A stretch of 64,000 nucleotides of DNA. It comes from Planctomycetota bacterium. GTDB lineage: Bacteria; Planctomycetota; J058; JAJDCQ01. The position numbers and the translations under genes are program-made. Shown in pieces: positions 1-8,270 of this stretch (its first letter is position 1; every line of letters begins with the position of its first letter). Location of the stretch: positions 1 through 64,000 of the forward strand of contig JAJDCQ010000082.1 of NCBI GenBank assembly GCA_029260755.1, given 5' to 3'. A model generated the notes under the pieces. That model saw nothing but the letters and a program-made list of their open reading frames with translations, made no database searches and was not told the DNA's origin.

Positions 1-2
1 TC

Positions 3-68
3 CGCTATCGCGTCTTCGCGGGACGGGACCGACCCGACGATCCGCCGCGCCGTGCCGCGGGAGGGTGA
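3..68 (+). CDS. Possible C-terminal tail of a gene entering from the left
   Basis: One frame is open from the window edge to a TGA at 66-68 and reads RYRVFAGRDRPDDPPRRAAGG, with the G/C-rich third positions seen in neighbouring genes. Only about 21 residues are visible, so no function can be given. The frame that runs to 138 is also open but has poorer codon usage. This is a weak call because a high-GC background produces such short open frames by chance. Confidence 0.25.
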   Translation, partial: RYRVFAGRDRPDDPPRRAAGG

Positions 69-383
69 GCCGGCTCGGACACGTCGGCGACCCGAGCCCG
101 GAGACTCGCCTGGCGAGTCGTCCGACCGAACCGGGTGACCGCGGGCCTGCCGTCGAGGGAGACTCGTCCCTTGCACTCGGGGAGGCCGGACCGAGCCGCG
201 GGCGTCCAGCTTCGGACGAGCCTCCGCAGGCGGGGTCCCCCCCCACCCTCCATGCCCTGCGATGTCCGCCCGGAGGGGAGTGCCGAACGTCGGTGGCGCT
301 CGCAGGGAACAACGATTCGGGCAGACGCCCGTCCCCGAGGTGAGATCGGAGGGGGCGCGCTCGCGCTAAGTGCCATTGCTGCG
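69..383. other. Gene-free stretch, no supported RNA gene
   Basis: About 315 bases without a convincing gene. Open frames on both strands are arginine/proline-rich and lack a ribosome binding site. A tight palindrome lies at 103-119 (GACTCGCC, T, GGCGAGTC). I looked for RNase P, tmRNA, 6S and SRP RNA signatures and did not find them. A structured RNA outside those families cannot be excluded. Confidence 0.4.
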
Positions 384-410
384 ATGCCCTGGAGCTTAAC
401 CTCCAGGCAT
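384..410 (-). terminator. Hairpin just past the end of the membrane-protein gene
   Basis: ATGC(C)CTGGAG pairs with CTCCAGGCAT around a 6-nt loop, a 10-bp stem with one bulged C. It begins 5 bases beyond the TAG stop of the minus-strand gene at 416-985. No U-run follows on the minus strand, so intrinsic termination is plausible but not proven. Confidence 0.4.
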
Positions 411-415
411 TAAGG

Positions 416-985
416 CTAGCTCCGTCCCCCGATCATGAACCAGACGGTCGCGTCCGCGATGCCGAGACCGATCAGGGCGAAGTCGAACGCGACGATCAGG
501 AGCGCGGCGACGAACCACCGGACCGCGCGGCGCGCCTCGGGCGGACGCGCCCAGGAGGGCCCACGGGCGGGCTCCGCGGGCGAGCCCGGATCGCCGATGC
601 CGCGCCAGACCACCGGGATCGAGCAGAGGAGCGGGACGAGGAGCGCGCTCGAGACGCCGCGGAGGACGTTCTCGGGGACGTCCCGAGGGTCCGGCGGTCC
701 GAGCGAGTCGAACGAGTGGACGATCCGGTCGGCGACGGTGAGGGCGGCGATGTGCCACGCCACGATCGGCGCACACGACGCGATCCAGCGATGACGACCC
801 CAGGGGAGGAGCGAGCCTAGGAGCAGGACGGCGGCCGCGATCGAGGGCGGGCGGATCGCGTAGAAGCGGAACGGCGTCAGGGCCCAGATGGCGGAGAGCA
901 CGCCGAACGCGAGGACGCCGAGCCACAGGGCGCCTGGCGAGGGGCGCCGGGCGGGGGCGATACTCTGGTCCGTCGGGGCCGGCAT
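416..985 (-). CDS. Small polytopic membrane protein, unrecognised
   Basis: A 189-residue hydrophobic protein read from ATG at 983-985, giving MPAPTDQSIAPARR and then about four to five membrane segments. The first spans about residues 18-40 (ALWLGVLAFGVLSAIWAL), another lies near residue 50 (IAAAVLLLGSLLPW), and the last is near the C-terminus (VAALLIVAFDFALIGLGI). The upstream in-frame extension is Arg-rich and unlike a protein, so the internal ATG was chosen. It is divergent from the next gene with 56 bases between them, which must hold both promoters. I do not recognise a family; an integral membrane hypothetical is all the sequence supports. Confidence 0.6.
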   Translation of the reverse strand: MPAPTDQSIAPARRPSPGALWLGVLAFGVLSAIWALTPFRFYAIRPPSIAAAVLLLGSLLPWGRHRWIASCAPIVAWHIAALTVADRIVHSFDSLGPPDPRDVPENVLRGVSSALLVPLLCSIPVVWRGIGDPGSPAEPARGPSWARPPEARRAVRWFVAALLIVAFDFALIGLGIADATVWFMIGGRS

Positions 986-1041
986 GACTCTCGCACCCGC
1001 GAGCCGGCGCCATCGTTCCCGATGATCGGAGCGAGGCTTCG

Positions 1042-1875
1042 ATGACGAGCGATCAGACAGCCCCTCCGAGCGCGGCGCCGGCCCGCCGCCGACGCCTCGC
1101 CGTGCTCGTCCGGATCCTCGGCGCCGTCCTGTGCGCCGTCTCGCTCCTGATGCTGCTCGCGACGGTCGTGGTCTGGTTCTGGCTCCCGCGCTGGGCGCCC
1201 CTGTCCGCGGTCTCGATCTCACCCTGGCCGGACCCGGCTGTCCGGGCCGCCCTCGAGCTCGCCGTCGCGCCCCGCAGCCCGGGCGGCGTGGACGCCGCGC
1301 CCGCGATGGGCGAGTTCGGGTTCACGGTCGAGGAGGTCGACGCTCGCGCTCGCGGGCCGCGTCGCTTTCGAGATCGGCTCTACCTCGACGCGGAGCTCCT
1401 CGAGCGTCTCCGGGCTCGCGGTGATGTCCTCCCGTCTACGCTCCTGCCCTATCTGGCCGTCGAGTCGCCCAGGCCGGTCGAGGCGCTCATCCTGTTCCGG
1501 GACCTCGCGGACGGCTGGTCGCTCGCGGATGAGGAGGTGGCGCCGCTCGTCGCGCTGATCCGCGACCGGAGCATGACCGAGGCGCTCTTCGCGATCGAGG
1601 CGCTCTACCGCCAGCGCGGCGTCGTCGGCACCCGCGCGATCGGCGAGCTCCTCGCCACCACCGATGAGCTCGCGCGCCACGGACTCGTGATGCAGGCGGT
1701 CTTCGTCCTCGTCTGGCACGGTCTCGATCCCGAGCGCGCGCCCGAGGTGGCCGCGATCCACGAGCGGCTTCGAGAGGAGGCCTCTCTCCGAGAGGACCGC
1801 GAGCTTCGCGATGCCCTCGGCCACTACGGCGAGACGTTCGAGGAGATCCGCGCCCGGGCCGCGGCCCGGCGGTAG
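1042..1875 (+). CDS. Single-pass membrane protein with HEAT-like helical C-terminus
   Basis: 277 residues. A hydrophobic segment at about residues 19-46 (VLVRILGAVLCAVSLLMLLATVV) acts as an N-terminal anchor, leaving a soluble domain outside the membrane. The C-terminal third is rich in Leu/Ala/Glu helices (ALFAIEALYRQRGVVGTRAI, GLVMQAVFVLVWHG) that resemble short helical repeats, but no family is certain. A GAGG ribosome binding site sits about seven bases before the ATG. It lies 74 bases upstream of the kinase gene on the same strand and may be co-transcribed with it. Confidence 0.65.
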   Translation: MTSDQTAPPSAAPARRRRLAVLVRILGAVLCAVSLLMLLATVVVWFWLPRWAPLSAVSISPWPDPAVRAALELAVAPRSPGGVDAAPAMGEFGFTVEEVDARARGPRRFRDRLYLDAELLERLRARGDVLPSTLLPYLAVESPRPVEALILFRDLADGWSLADEEVAPLVALIRDRSMTEALFAIEALYRQRGVVGTRAIGELLATTDELARHGLVMQAVFVLVWHGLDPERAPEVAAIHERLREEASLREDRELRDALGHYGETFEEIRARAAARR

Positions 1876-1949
1876 GCGACCGGGCTCGGCTCGGCGGCGC
1901 CGCGGGCTCGTCCCTTGCCTCGACAGGGCCGCACCGACGAGGATCCGGC

Positions 1950-4751
1950 ATGGCCCTCGCCCGACGCATCGGACCCTACATCGTCGACGCCGAGCTCGGG
2001 CGCGGCGGCATGGGCGTCGTCTACCGGGTCCGCCACGTCGAGACCGACGTCGCCTACGCCCTCAAGACGCTCGTTCCGACCCGCCCCGGTGGCCTCGCTC
2101 GTGCCCTCTCGCGCTTCCGGCGCGAGGTCGAGGTGCTCGCCCGGGTCGCGACCGACGCGGCGATCGTCCGGGTGCACGCCTGCGGGGAGGGCGAGGACGG
2201 GGTGCCGTGGGTCGTCATGGACCTCGTCGAGGGCCGCTCCCTCGCCGAGCGCCTGCGCGACGAGGGGCCGCTCGCCGCGAACGATGCGGCCGGGCTGGTC
2301 GCCGAGATCGCCCGCGCCGTCGACCACGTCCACCGCCATGACGTGATCCACCGCGACCTCAAGCCGGAGAACGTGCTCCTCGACGGGGCCGGTCGGCCGC
2401 GCGTCGTCGACTTCGGCCTCGCCTACGACGCGTTCGCCGAGCGGCTCACGCAGACCGGCGAGGTCATCGGGACGCCCGCGTTCATGTCCCCCGAGCAGGT
2501 CTCGCGCGGGTCGGCCGGGCAGACCGACCTCGGGCCGGCGACCGACGTCTACGGCCTCGGCGCGATCCTCTACGCCTGCCTGACCGGGCGCCCGCCGTTT
2601 CCGCAACGCGAGGTCGTCGCGCTCATCGCCGCCATCGTTCGAGACGATCCCGAGCGACCGAGCGCCTCGCGGGTCGAGATTCCTGCGGCGCTCGACGCGG
2701 TCTGTCTCCAGGCTCTCCGGAAGGACCCCCGCCGTCGCTACGCCAGCGCGGAGGCCCTGGCCGCCGATCTCGATCGATTCCGCGCGGGCGACCCGGTCCT
2801 CGCCCGTCCTCCGAGCCGCATCGGACGCCTCCTCGGTCGGATGCGTCGGCGATGGGGCTCGTTCGCCGTCGTCGCCGTCGCGATCGTGACGACCGGCGTC
2901 GCCCTCACGGCGCTCTCGCGGGGACGAGCGCTCCGCCCGGACGAGGCCCGGGCGACCCTCTCGCGCCTCGAGAAGCGCCTCGCTGGCCGCGGCGAGCTCG
3001 ACGACGGCCGCCGCCGCGCGCTCGAGCAGCTCCGCTCCACGCCCGCCGTGGTCGGGGAGCCCGAGCTGGCGCGCCGGGCGGAGGCGATCGCGCTCACCGC
3101 GCGCGCCATCGAGAGTGACGACGCCGCCGGTCGCGCCGAGATCGCCGTCGCCCTCGGCGCGCTCGTCCGGCCCGACGGGGAGGTGGAGCTCGAGCTCGTT
3201 CGCTCGATCGAGCGGGCGCTGAGTCGGGCGCGCCGATTCGATGTGCTCGCCGAGCTCCTCCACGGAGCCGCGCCGGAGATCGTCGCCGACCGCGCCGTCG
3301 CCGCCGACCTCGCCCGGGCGATCGTCGCCGAGCGCCTCGACCTTCCGGGCGACGCGTCCGCCTTCGAGGTGCTCCAGGGTGCCCCCGGGCTCGAGGAGGC
3401 GGTCCGCGGCGGCCTCCTCATCGCGAGGGGCGACGCGCTCCGAGCGGTCGGGGCGAACGGCGAGGCGATCGATGCCTACGTCCTCGCCCATCGGAGTCAC
3501 GGGGTGCTCCCTCCGGACGCCAGCCTCCCCGTCGCGTTCCTCGGCCCGGTCCAGGATCGACTTCGCGCCCGGCTGCTCGCGCCGGATGTCGACCGGAGCG
3601 GGCTCCTCGAGGCGCGCGCGCTCTCGGACCTCCTCGTCATCGCCGGGGCGGGGCGCGACCCCCTCGTGCCGGCGGACGCCCTCGAGCTCACCCGGCGCCT
3701 GATCGATCTCGTCGGCCTCCCCCTCGACTGGCCCGCGGCGAACGAGGCGGTCGAGGCGCTCGTCGGGCGGGGTCTGCTTCTCTCCGAGCTCCTCGGGCGG
3801 CACGGCCACTCCGGGATCACCCGGTTCAACCGCGACATGTTCAACGTCCACTACGGAATCGTGCCGCTCCGAGCGCGGGTGCACGCGGAGCTCGCCCGCC
3901 GCCCCGATCGGCCGAACGCGGGCGCCCTGCTCGTCCTGGCCGAGCTCGTCGACTACGTCAGCCACGACCAGGAGGACGTGGCGGAGGCCGCCCTCGCTGG
4001 CCGGGCGACGGATGTCGCGGTCGCGGCGGCGCTCGAGTCCCCCGAGCCCTGGCTTCCCGGCTGGGCGTCTCGGGTCTGCTGGGGCTGGCAGCGGTTCGAG
4101 CTGGCCGCGAAGCTCGCCGACCGCGCTCTCGCCCTGGACGCGACGCGGCCTTCGGTCTCGCGCTGGCTCCGCCCGCGCGAGATTCTGGCCGACTCGCTCC
4201 TCCAGCTGCACGAGGGCCGGATGGCCCGGAGTGAGCCGGTCGACCCCCGAGCGCTCTCGCGTTGCCGCGAGGTGATCCTCGAGTGGATCACGCTCCGACC
4301 GGTGATCGTCGCCGAGAGGGCCCGCCTCCTCGACGAGGTCGGCTTCGAGGAGGCGCATCTTCCGTCGACCATGCGGGCGGACATGGGGCACGTCGTCGTC
4401 CGGACGGTCGAGTCGCTCGCCGACACGGGGGAGCCGCTGTGCTGCGACGAGGGGGTCGACGGTCTCATCGAGGCAGGGCTCGATCGAAGCCTCGGGTTCG
4501 ACCCTCTCCTTCGTCTTCGGCTGTGGATCTGCCTGGGGCGGCACCACGCGCGCCACGGGCGGCTCGGGGCGGCTCGCGACGCCGAGACGGCCGCGATCGA
4601 GCTCATCCGGGCCACCCACCCCGAGCGTCTCCCGGGAGTCGGTCGGGCCCAGCGGCTCCGGGAGCGCCTGACGAGCCGGGCGGCGCTCCTCGAGCAGCTC
4701 GGCGACCCGGACGCGGCGGCGCGCGATCGCGCCGAGGCCGATCGGCGCTGA
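1950..4751 (+). CDS. Transmembrane Ser/Thr protein kinase (PknB type) with helical sensor region
   Basis: 933 residues. The N-terminal half is a complete Hanks-type kinase that should phosphorylate Ser/Thr on partner proteins from the cytoplasmic face. It has a glycine loop GRGGMGVVYR (about residues 17-26), the VAYALK lysine (K39), HRDLKPEN with catalytic D136, DFGLAY with D154, and GTPAFMSPEQ in the activation segment. A membrane segment at about residues 307-326 (SFAVVAVAIVTTGVALTALS) follows. The remaining ~600 residues are Ala/Leu/Arg-rich helices resembling TPR-like repeats, probably a sensor or docking region beyond the membrane. It is convergent with the FHA protein, with nine bases between the stops. 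FHA domains bind phosphothreonine, so kinase and FHA protein may be partners. That link is inference from adjacency. Confidence 0.92.
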   Translation: MALARRIGPYIVDAELGRGGMGVVYRVRHVETDVAYALKTLVPTRPGGLARALSRFRREVEVLARVATDAAIVRVHACGEGEDGVPWVVMDLVEGRSLAERLRDEGPLAANDAAGLVAEIARAVDHVHRHDVIHRDLKPENVLLDGAGRPRVVDFGLAYDAFAERLTQTGEVIGTPAFMSPEQVSRGSAGQTDLGPATDVYGLGAILYACLTGRPPFPQREVVALIAAIVRDDPERPSASRVEIPAALDAVCLQALRKDPRRRYASAEALAADLDRFRAGDPVLARPPSRIGRLLGRMRRRWGSFAVVAVAIVTTGVALTALSRGRALRPDEARATLSRLEKRLAGRGELDDGRRRALEQLRSTPAVVGEPELARRAEAIALTARAIESDDAAGRAEIAVALGALVRPDGEVELELVRSIERALSRARRFDVLAELLHGAAPEIVADRAVAADLARAIVAERLDLPGDASAFEVLQGAPGLEEAVRGGLLIARGDALRAVGANGEAIDAYVLAHRSHGVLPPDASLPVAFLGPVQDRLRARLLAPDVDRSGLLEARALSDLLVIAGAGRDPLVPADALELTRRLIDLVGLPLDWPAANEAVEALVGRGLLLSELLGRHGHSGITRFNRDMFNVHYGIVPLRARVHAELARRPDRPNAGALLVLAELVDYVSHDQEDVAEAALAGRATDVAVAAALESPEPWLPGWASRVCWGWQRFELAAKLADRALALDATRPSVSRWLRPREILADSLLQLHEGRMARSEPVDPRALSRCREVILEWITLRPVIVAERARLLDEVGFEEAHLPSTMRADMGHVVVRTVESLADTGEPLCCDEGVDGLIEAGLDRSLGFDPLLRLRLWICLGRHHARHGRLGAARDAETAAIELIRATHPERLPGVGRAQRLRERLTSRAALLEQLGDPDAAARDRAEADRR

Positions 4752-4760
4752 GCGGCGGGA

Positions 4761-5885
4761 TCAGCCGGTGAGGCGCATCGCGAGGAGCGCCGCGGCGCCG
4801 ACCACCGTCGCGATCGCGGCGAGGATGATCGCCGCGACGATCCAGCCCGCCCCGCCATCGCCCTCGGCGGCGAGCGCCGCGCGATGGGCCGCCACCCAGT
4901 CCTCGGGGGTCACCACGCCGCGTCCGACGAGCTCGAGGGCGACGCCGGCGAGGTCGCGGCCGCCGCGGACGACGTCGGCCGCCTGATGCCTCGAGAGGCC
5001 GGCGCGACGGACGAGGTAGCGGAGGACGCGCTCGACGGGCGGCTCCTCGGTGTCCGCCTCGTGCGCGAGGTAGAGGCAGTCCACCGTCCCGAAGCGTAGC
5101 GCCGCGGGCGAGCGGAGCCGGACGGCGACGTCGGCGCCGAGGCGACGGCCGTCGGCGTGCGTTCCGTTGGTGCTCGCGTGGTCCTCGACGCTGAAGCCCT
5201 CGCCGTTCCAGCGGATGTCGGCGTGGCGGCCCGAGACCGAGCCGTGCTCGAGCGGGATGGTGCTCGCCTCGTCACGTCCGACGGTCGCCTCGCGGGCGCG
5301 GATGGGGAGCACGGTCGGCGCCGCGCCGTCGCTCGCGAGGATGAGGCGCGCGTTCGCCTCCTGGATCGCGACGATGGCCCCGAGCAGGTCCTGGACCTCC
5401 TCGCCGCCGATCTGGACGGTCTGGTTGAGCCGCTTCATCTCCTCGGATGGCTCCGGCTCGGACGGCTCGGAGGCCGGCTCTTCGGGCGCGGGCACGGGCT
5501 CGGGCATGGGCGCGGGCACGGGCACGGGCACGGGCACGGGCACGGGCACGGGCACGGGTTCTGGCGCGGGAGCATCGGCCGCGTCGAGGCGACAGGTCAG
5601 GAGGAACGCGCCGATCCGGATCCGGTCGCCGTCGCCGATGACGGTCGGGCCGTCCTTCGGGCGGATGGCGCGGTCGTTCACGAACGTCCCGGCGCCGGGC
5701 GAGCCGAGATCGAGCACGGCGTAGCGGTCGCCGCGCGGCACGATGAGGGCGTGCCGCGCGCCGACCGATGCGTCGTCGAGGACGAGCTGGTTCCGCCCGG
5801 CCCGTCCGATCGTGACGTTGGTTCCGTTGACGGGCACCGTCCGCGTCGTCCCGTCCCTGCCGATCACCTCGAGCCGTCCGCTCAT
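4761..5885 (-). CDS. Double FHA-domain protein with Pro-Val linker and C-terminal membrane anchor
   Basis: 374 residues starting at ATG 5883-5885 with GGAGAG just upstream. The first FHA domain spans about residues 6-100 (TIGRAGRNQLVLDD, then GARHALI). A low-complexity Pro-Val/Pro-Glu linker covers about 105-148. The second FHA domain spans about 190-275 (TVGRDEASTIPLEHGSVSGRH, then STNGTHADGRRL). A short helical region of about 280-340 precedes one hydrophobic helix at 347-370 ending in RLTG. This is a tail-anchored layout with both FHA domains facing the cytoplasm. FHA domains read phosphothreonine, and the neighbouring kinase is the obvious candidate writer. The second FHA has the canonical Arg, SxxH-like and Asn residues; the first is slightly less typical. 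Confidence 0.9.
   Translation of the reverse strand: MSGRLEVIGRDGTTRTVPVNGTNVTIGRAGRNQLVLDDASVGARHALIVPRGDRYAVLDLGSPGAGTFVNDRAIRPKDGPTVIGDGDRIRIGAFLLTCRLDAADAPAPEPVPVPVPVPVPVPVPAPMPEPVPAPEEPASEPSEPEPSEEMKRLNQTVQIGGEEVQDLLGAIVAIQEANARLILASDGAAPTVLPIRAREATVGRDEASTIPLEHGSVSGRHADIRWNGEGFSVEDHASTNGTHADGRRLGADVAVRLRSPAALRFGTVDCLYLAHEADTEEPPVERVLRYLVRRAGLSRHQAADVVRGGRDLAGVALELVGRGVVTPEDWVAAHRAALAAEGDGGAGWIVAAIILAAIATVVGAAALLAMRLTG
5514..5555. repeat. GGGCAC hexanucleotide microsatellite
   Basis: Seven consecutive perfect GGGCAC units followed by a GGGTTC variant, inside the FHA gene. On the coding strand the repeat gives alternating Val-Pro. The 6-nt period keeps the frame, so copy-number change by slippage would lengthen or shorten the linker between the FHA domains without breaking the gene. 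Confidence 0.9.
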
Positions 5886-6206
5886 CGATCTCTCCGATCC
5901 CTTCGCTCGCTCTCCGACGTCCGCCGCCACGGGCGGCTCCACGGGAAGAGACGGGGTCGGAGAAGCGGCATTACGGCGTCTCGGGCGAAGCGCCGGCCTC
6001 GAGCAGCTCGCGCATCTCCCGCTCGCGCAGCTCGAGGAGGCGCTCGGCCTCCCAAGCCTCCTCGCCGTTGGTGTTTCCGGCGAGCGCGAGCCAGAGTGGC
6101 GGATGACCCCGGGCCGGTGCAGCGAGGGGCCGGTCGCCTGGCTGTCGCCCGTTCGGGCCGGTAGAATCCGCCGCCGACGCGGGGCGCAGCCCGGGAGGGA
6201 GCGGCG
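5886..6206. other. Divergent intergenic region with a coding-like remnant
   Basis: 321 bases between the FHA gene and the ureohydrolase gene. On the minus strand the frame ending at the TAA 5971-5973 reads GHPPLWLALAGNTNGEEAW and then a Leu/Glu/Arg helix to about ELLEAGASPETP. That looks protein-like, but I find no ATG or GTG start for it. It may be a very short gene with an unusual start or a remnant. The rest should carry promoters for both flanking genes, although none is obvious. Confidence 0.35.
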
Positions 6207-7121
6207 ATGGCAGGTCACGGCGGACGCACGATGAGCTTCGGCGACTTCACCGACGAGCCGGTCCCGGTGCACGAGGCGGGCTTCGTCGTCGTGCCCGCGC
6301 CGTACGAGGGCAGCGTCAGCTACATCCCGGGGACGGCGCTCGGGCCCGAGGCGCTCCTGGACGCGAGCCGCTTCCTCGAGGAGTACGACGAGGAGCTCGG
6401 CTTCGAGACCTACATCGAGAGCGGCGGGATCGCGACGCTCGACCGGATCACGAGCGAAGGGCCGCCCGAGACGATGGAGGGGCCGCTCCGCGACGCGTTC
6501 GCGGCCGTCCTCGAGCGCGGCGCCGTGCCCATCCTGATCGGCGGCGAGCACAGCCTCAGCCTCGGGCCGGTCCGCGCCTGCCGGGCGCGGCATCCCGACC
6601 TGGCCGTCCTCCACTTCGACGCTCACTGCGATCTGCGCCAGGAGTACGAGGGGAGCCCCTACTCCCACGCCTGCATCATGGCTCGCGTCGCCGGCGACGA
6701 GATTCCGATCGTGCAGTGCGGCATCCGGAGCCTGAGCCGGCCCGAGGCCGAGTGGCTGCGGTCGGAGGCCGGCAGGCGCCTCGTCACGACCTTCTTCGAC
6801 CACGAGCACCGCCCCCTCGCCCCGAAGGCGGAGGCCGTGATCGACGCCCTGCCGGGCGGCGACGGCGACCCCGTCTACGTCTCGATCGACATGGATGGCT
6901 TCGATCCGGCGCTCGTGCCGGGCGTCGGGACGCCCGAGCCGGGCGGGCTGAGCTGGCACGACGTCACGGCCGTGCTCCGGGCGTGCAGCCGCCGCCGGCG
7001 GATCGTCGGCTTCGACGTCCTCGAGCTCCGGCCCGTCCCGGGCAGCGTCGTGAGCGAGTTCACGGCGGCGAAGCTCGTCTACCGGCTGATGGGCTACATC
7101 ATCGCCTCGAAATCACGGTAA
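6207..7121 (+). CDS. speB: Agmatinase/arginase-family ureohydrolase
   Basis: 304 residues. Family members hydrolyse a guanidinium group, releasing urea; agmatine to putrescine is the best guess. The dinuclear manganese ligands are all visible: H115 in GGEHS, D138/H140/D142 in DAHCDL, and D228/D230 in DMDGFDP. The family's SHA motif (PYSHACIM) and the PxxPGVGTPEPGGL segment are also present. The chosen ATG has a strong GGAGGGA eight bases upstream; an internal ATG nine codons in is an alternative. No polyamine or arginine genes adjoin it, so the substrate is not fixed by context. Guanidinobutyrase or another ureohydrolase is possible. Confidence 0.9.
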   Translation: MAGHGGRTMSFGDFTDEPVPVHEAGFVVVPAPYEGSVSYIPGTALGPEALLDASRFLEEYDEELGFETYIESGGIATLDRITSEGPPETMEGPLRDAFAAVLERGAVPILIGGEHSLSLGPVRACRARHPDLAVLHFDAHCDLRQEYEGSPYSHACIMARVAGDEIPIVQCGIRSLSRPEAEWLRSEAGRRLVTTFFDHEHRPLAPKAEAVIDALPGGDGDPVYVSIDMDGFDPALVPGVGTPEPGGLSWHDVTAVLRACSRRRRIVGFDVLELRPVPGSVVSEFTAAKLVYRLMGYIIASKSR

Positions 7122-7815
7122 TCACCCTAGATTTCCCAGGACGTCTCGTCTCGGGTGCATCCCTTAGTGTAAAGACCTGAGTCACCGGTCGGATCCTGGA
7201 TGGATTCATCGGCGGGAGCCCGCGCCACGCTTGGCGGGGCGCCGCGAAGCGTTCGGCGTGGCCCGGCGGCCGGCATCGTCCAGGGCGGTCGCTCGCGGGC
7301 GCGGATCGGGCTCCCGGAACCCCCCTGGAACTTAGGTCGATGGCACGACCCTCCCACCGGTAGGGGTTGGATGGGCCACGACCCCCGACATAGGGCCTCT
7401 GAGCCGTCCTGATAGGAAAGTGAACGGTGCGTCATGAAACGCGGCTAGGATCGGCGTAACGATGGCGTACTCATGAGGAAGAGGCCGAAATGGACCGAAG
7501 GATGGCCTCGAAAATCGTCACAACTCGTGGTCTTTTTTGGAGAAACTGCTTGCAATTCCCACGAATCCCGCGATAAGGGGTTGTGGTCGGCGCGAGGCCC
7601 CTTTCTTGGGGGTTTTCGACGAGGGGATCCGCTGGAAGTGGTTTCCGGTGGGGCCTCCAGCCGGCCCGTGGTGGGCGTTCGATGGGCCATGGGCCTCTCG
7701 GCGACCGCCAGCGTGCCCCGAGCGCGCCGCCGTCCAGGGGGGGAGGCCGCCGTCAGGCCGGCCGACCGTGGGGGGTGGTCGCCTAGAGACCCACAAGACC
7801 TAGGGAGGTCGCACC
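7122..7815. other. Long leader region before the HU gene
   Basis: 694 bases without a convincing gene. Open frames on either strand are short, rich in Arg/Gly/Pro and lack ribosome binding sites. The part around 7480-7600 is clearly less GC-rich than its surroundings and holds the best promoter candidate (7550-7577). If that promoter drives the HU gene, the 5' leader is about 230 bases and could be regulatory. No terminator for the upstream ureohydrolase gene is evident, and no known riboswitch is recognised. Confidence 0.4.
7550..7577 (+). promoter_or_regulatory. Possible promoter for the HU gene
   Basis: TTGCAA at 7550-7555 followed, after 16 bases, by GATAAG at 7572-7577. The -35 box matches TTGACA at four of six positions and the -10 is weak. 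It lies in the most AT-rich part of the long intergenic region. Confidence 0.3.
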
Positions 7816-8085
7816 GTGAACAAGCGCGGACTTATCGAGTTCATCGCCAAGGATCTCGGAACCACGAACACGCACGCCGAGCGCGTCGTCAACGCGTTCA
7901 TCAAGGGCGTTCGCACGGGCCTCAAGAAGGAGAAGCAGGTCCAGCTCGTCGGCTTCGGCTCCTTCACCGTCAAGAAGCGCGCCAGCCGCAAGGGCCGCAA
8001 CCCGCAGACGGGCGAGATCATCACGATCAAGGCGAGCAAGACGGTCGGTTTCCGTCCGGGCAAGGATCTCAAGGGCTCGGTCTAG
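7816..8085 (+). CDS. HU/IHF-family nucleoid DNA-binding protein
   Basis: 89 residues, the usual size for the family, starting at GTG with AGGGAGG seven bases upstream. HU proteins bind and bend DNA as dimers and organise the nucleoid. The family pattern is complete: MNKRGLIEFIAKDLG, then VQLVGFGSFTVKKR at the dimer core, then the DNA-contacting arm GRNPQTGEIITI with its conserved Asn-Pro-Thr/Gln. It ends in TVGFRPGKDLKGSV. Whether it acts as HU or as an IHF-like subunit cannot be told from sequence alone. Two perfect hairpins follow the stop. Confidence 0.95.
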   Translation: MNKRGLIEFIAKDLGTTNTHAERVVNAFIKGVRTGLKKEKQVQLVGFGSFTVKKRASRKGRNPQTGEIITIKASKTVGFRPGKDLKGSV

Positions 8086-8108
8086 CTCGACCCGACGTAC
8101 AAAAACCA

Positions 8109-8143
8109 ACGTCGTGAGGGCTCTTGCCGGGACCTCACGACGT
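8109..8143 (+). terminator. Perfect 11-bp hairpin after the HU gene
   Basis: ACGTCGTGAGG (8109-8119) pairs with CCTCACGACGT (8133-8143) around a 13-nt loop. It lies 23 bases past the HU stop. No U-run follows, so it is either a terminator of the high-GC type or an mRNA-stabilising structure. Confidence 0.5.
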
Positions 8144-8163
8144 CGGCGTAGGTGAAGCATTCA

Positions 8164-8204
8164 GGAGGTCGAAGGTCGCCCGAAAGGGGTGGCTTTCGAC
8201 CTCC
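8164..8204 (+). promoter_or_regulatory. Perfect 10-bp hairpin with inner GAAA loop before the EIIA-like gene
   Basis: GGAGGTCGAA (8164-8173) pairs with TTCGACCTCC (8195-8204). Inside, CCC-GAAA-GGG makes a GNRA-type tip. An AT-rich GATTATTATAGC follows directly, containing TATTAT at 8208-8213, a possible -10 box. The element sits 66 bases before the next start codon and could be an attenuator, second terminator or leader structure. Confidence 0.4.
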
Positions 8205-8270
8205 GATTATTATAGCACGTCACTATCGAGCCGGAGCCGCTCGCTCCGCAACGCCCACCCTCGAGTGACG

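Noticed and set aside
5..376. Possible gene on the minus strand at the left edge
   Set aside because: Arg/Ser/Pro-rich product without a ribosome binding site or family.
69..383. RNase P, tmRNA, 6S or SRP RNA in the first intergenic stretch
   Set aside because: Conserved cores of these RNAs were not found on either strand.
5447..5641. Alternative proteins made of Arg-Ala or Gly-His repeats
   Set aside because: Other-frame readings of the GGGCAC microsatellite inside the FHA gene.
7122..7815. tRNA or known riboswitch before the HU gene
   Set aside because: No cloverleaf or recognised aptamer core could be drawn.
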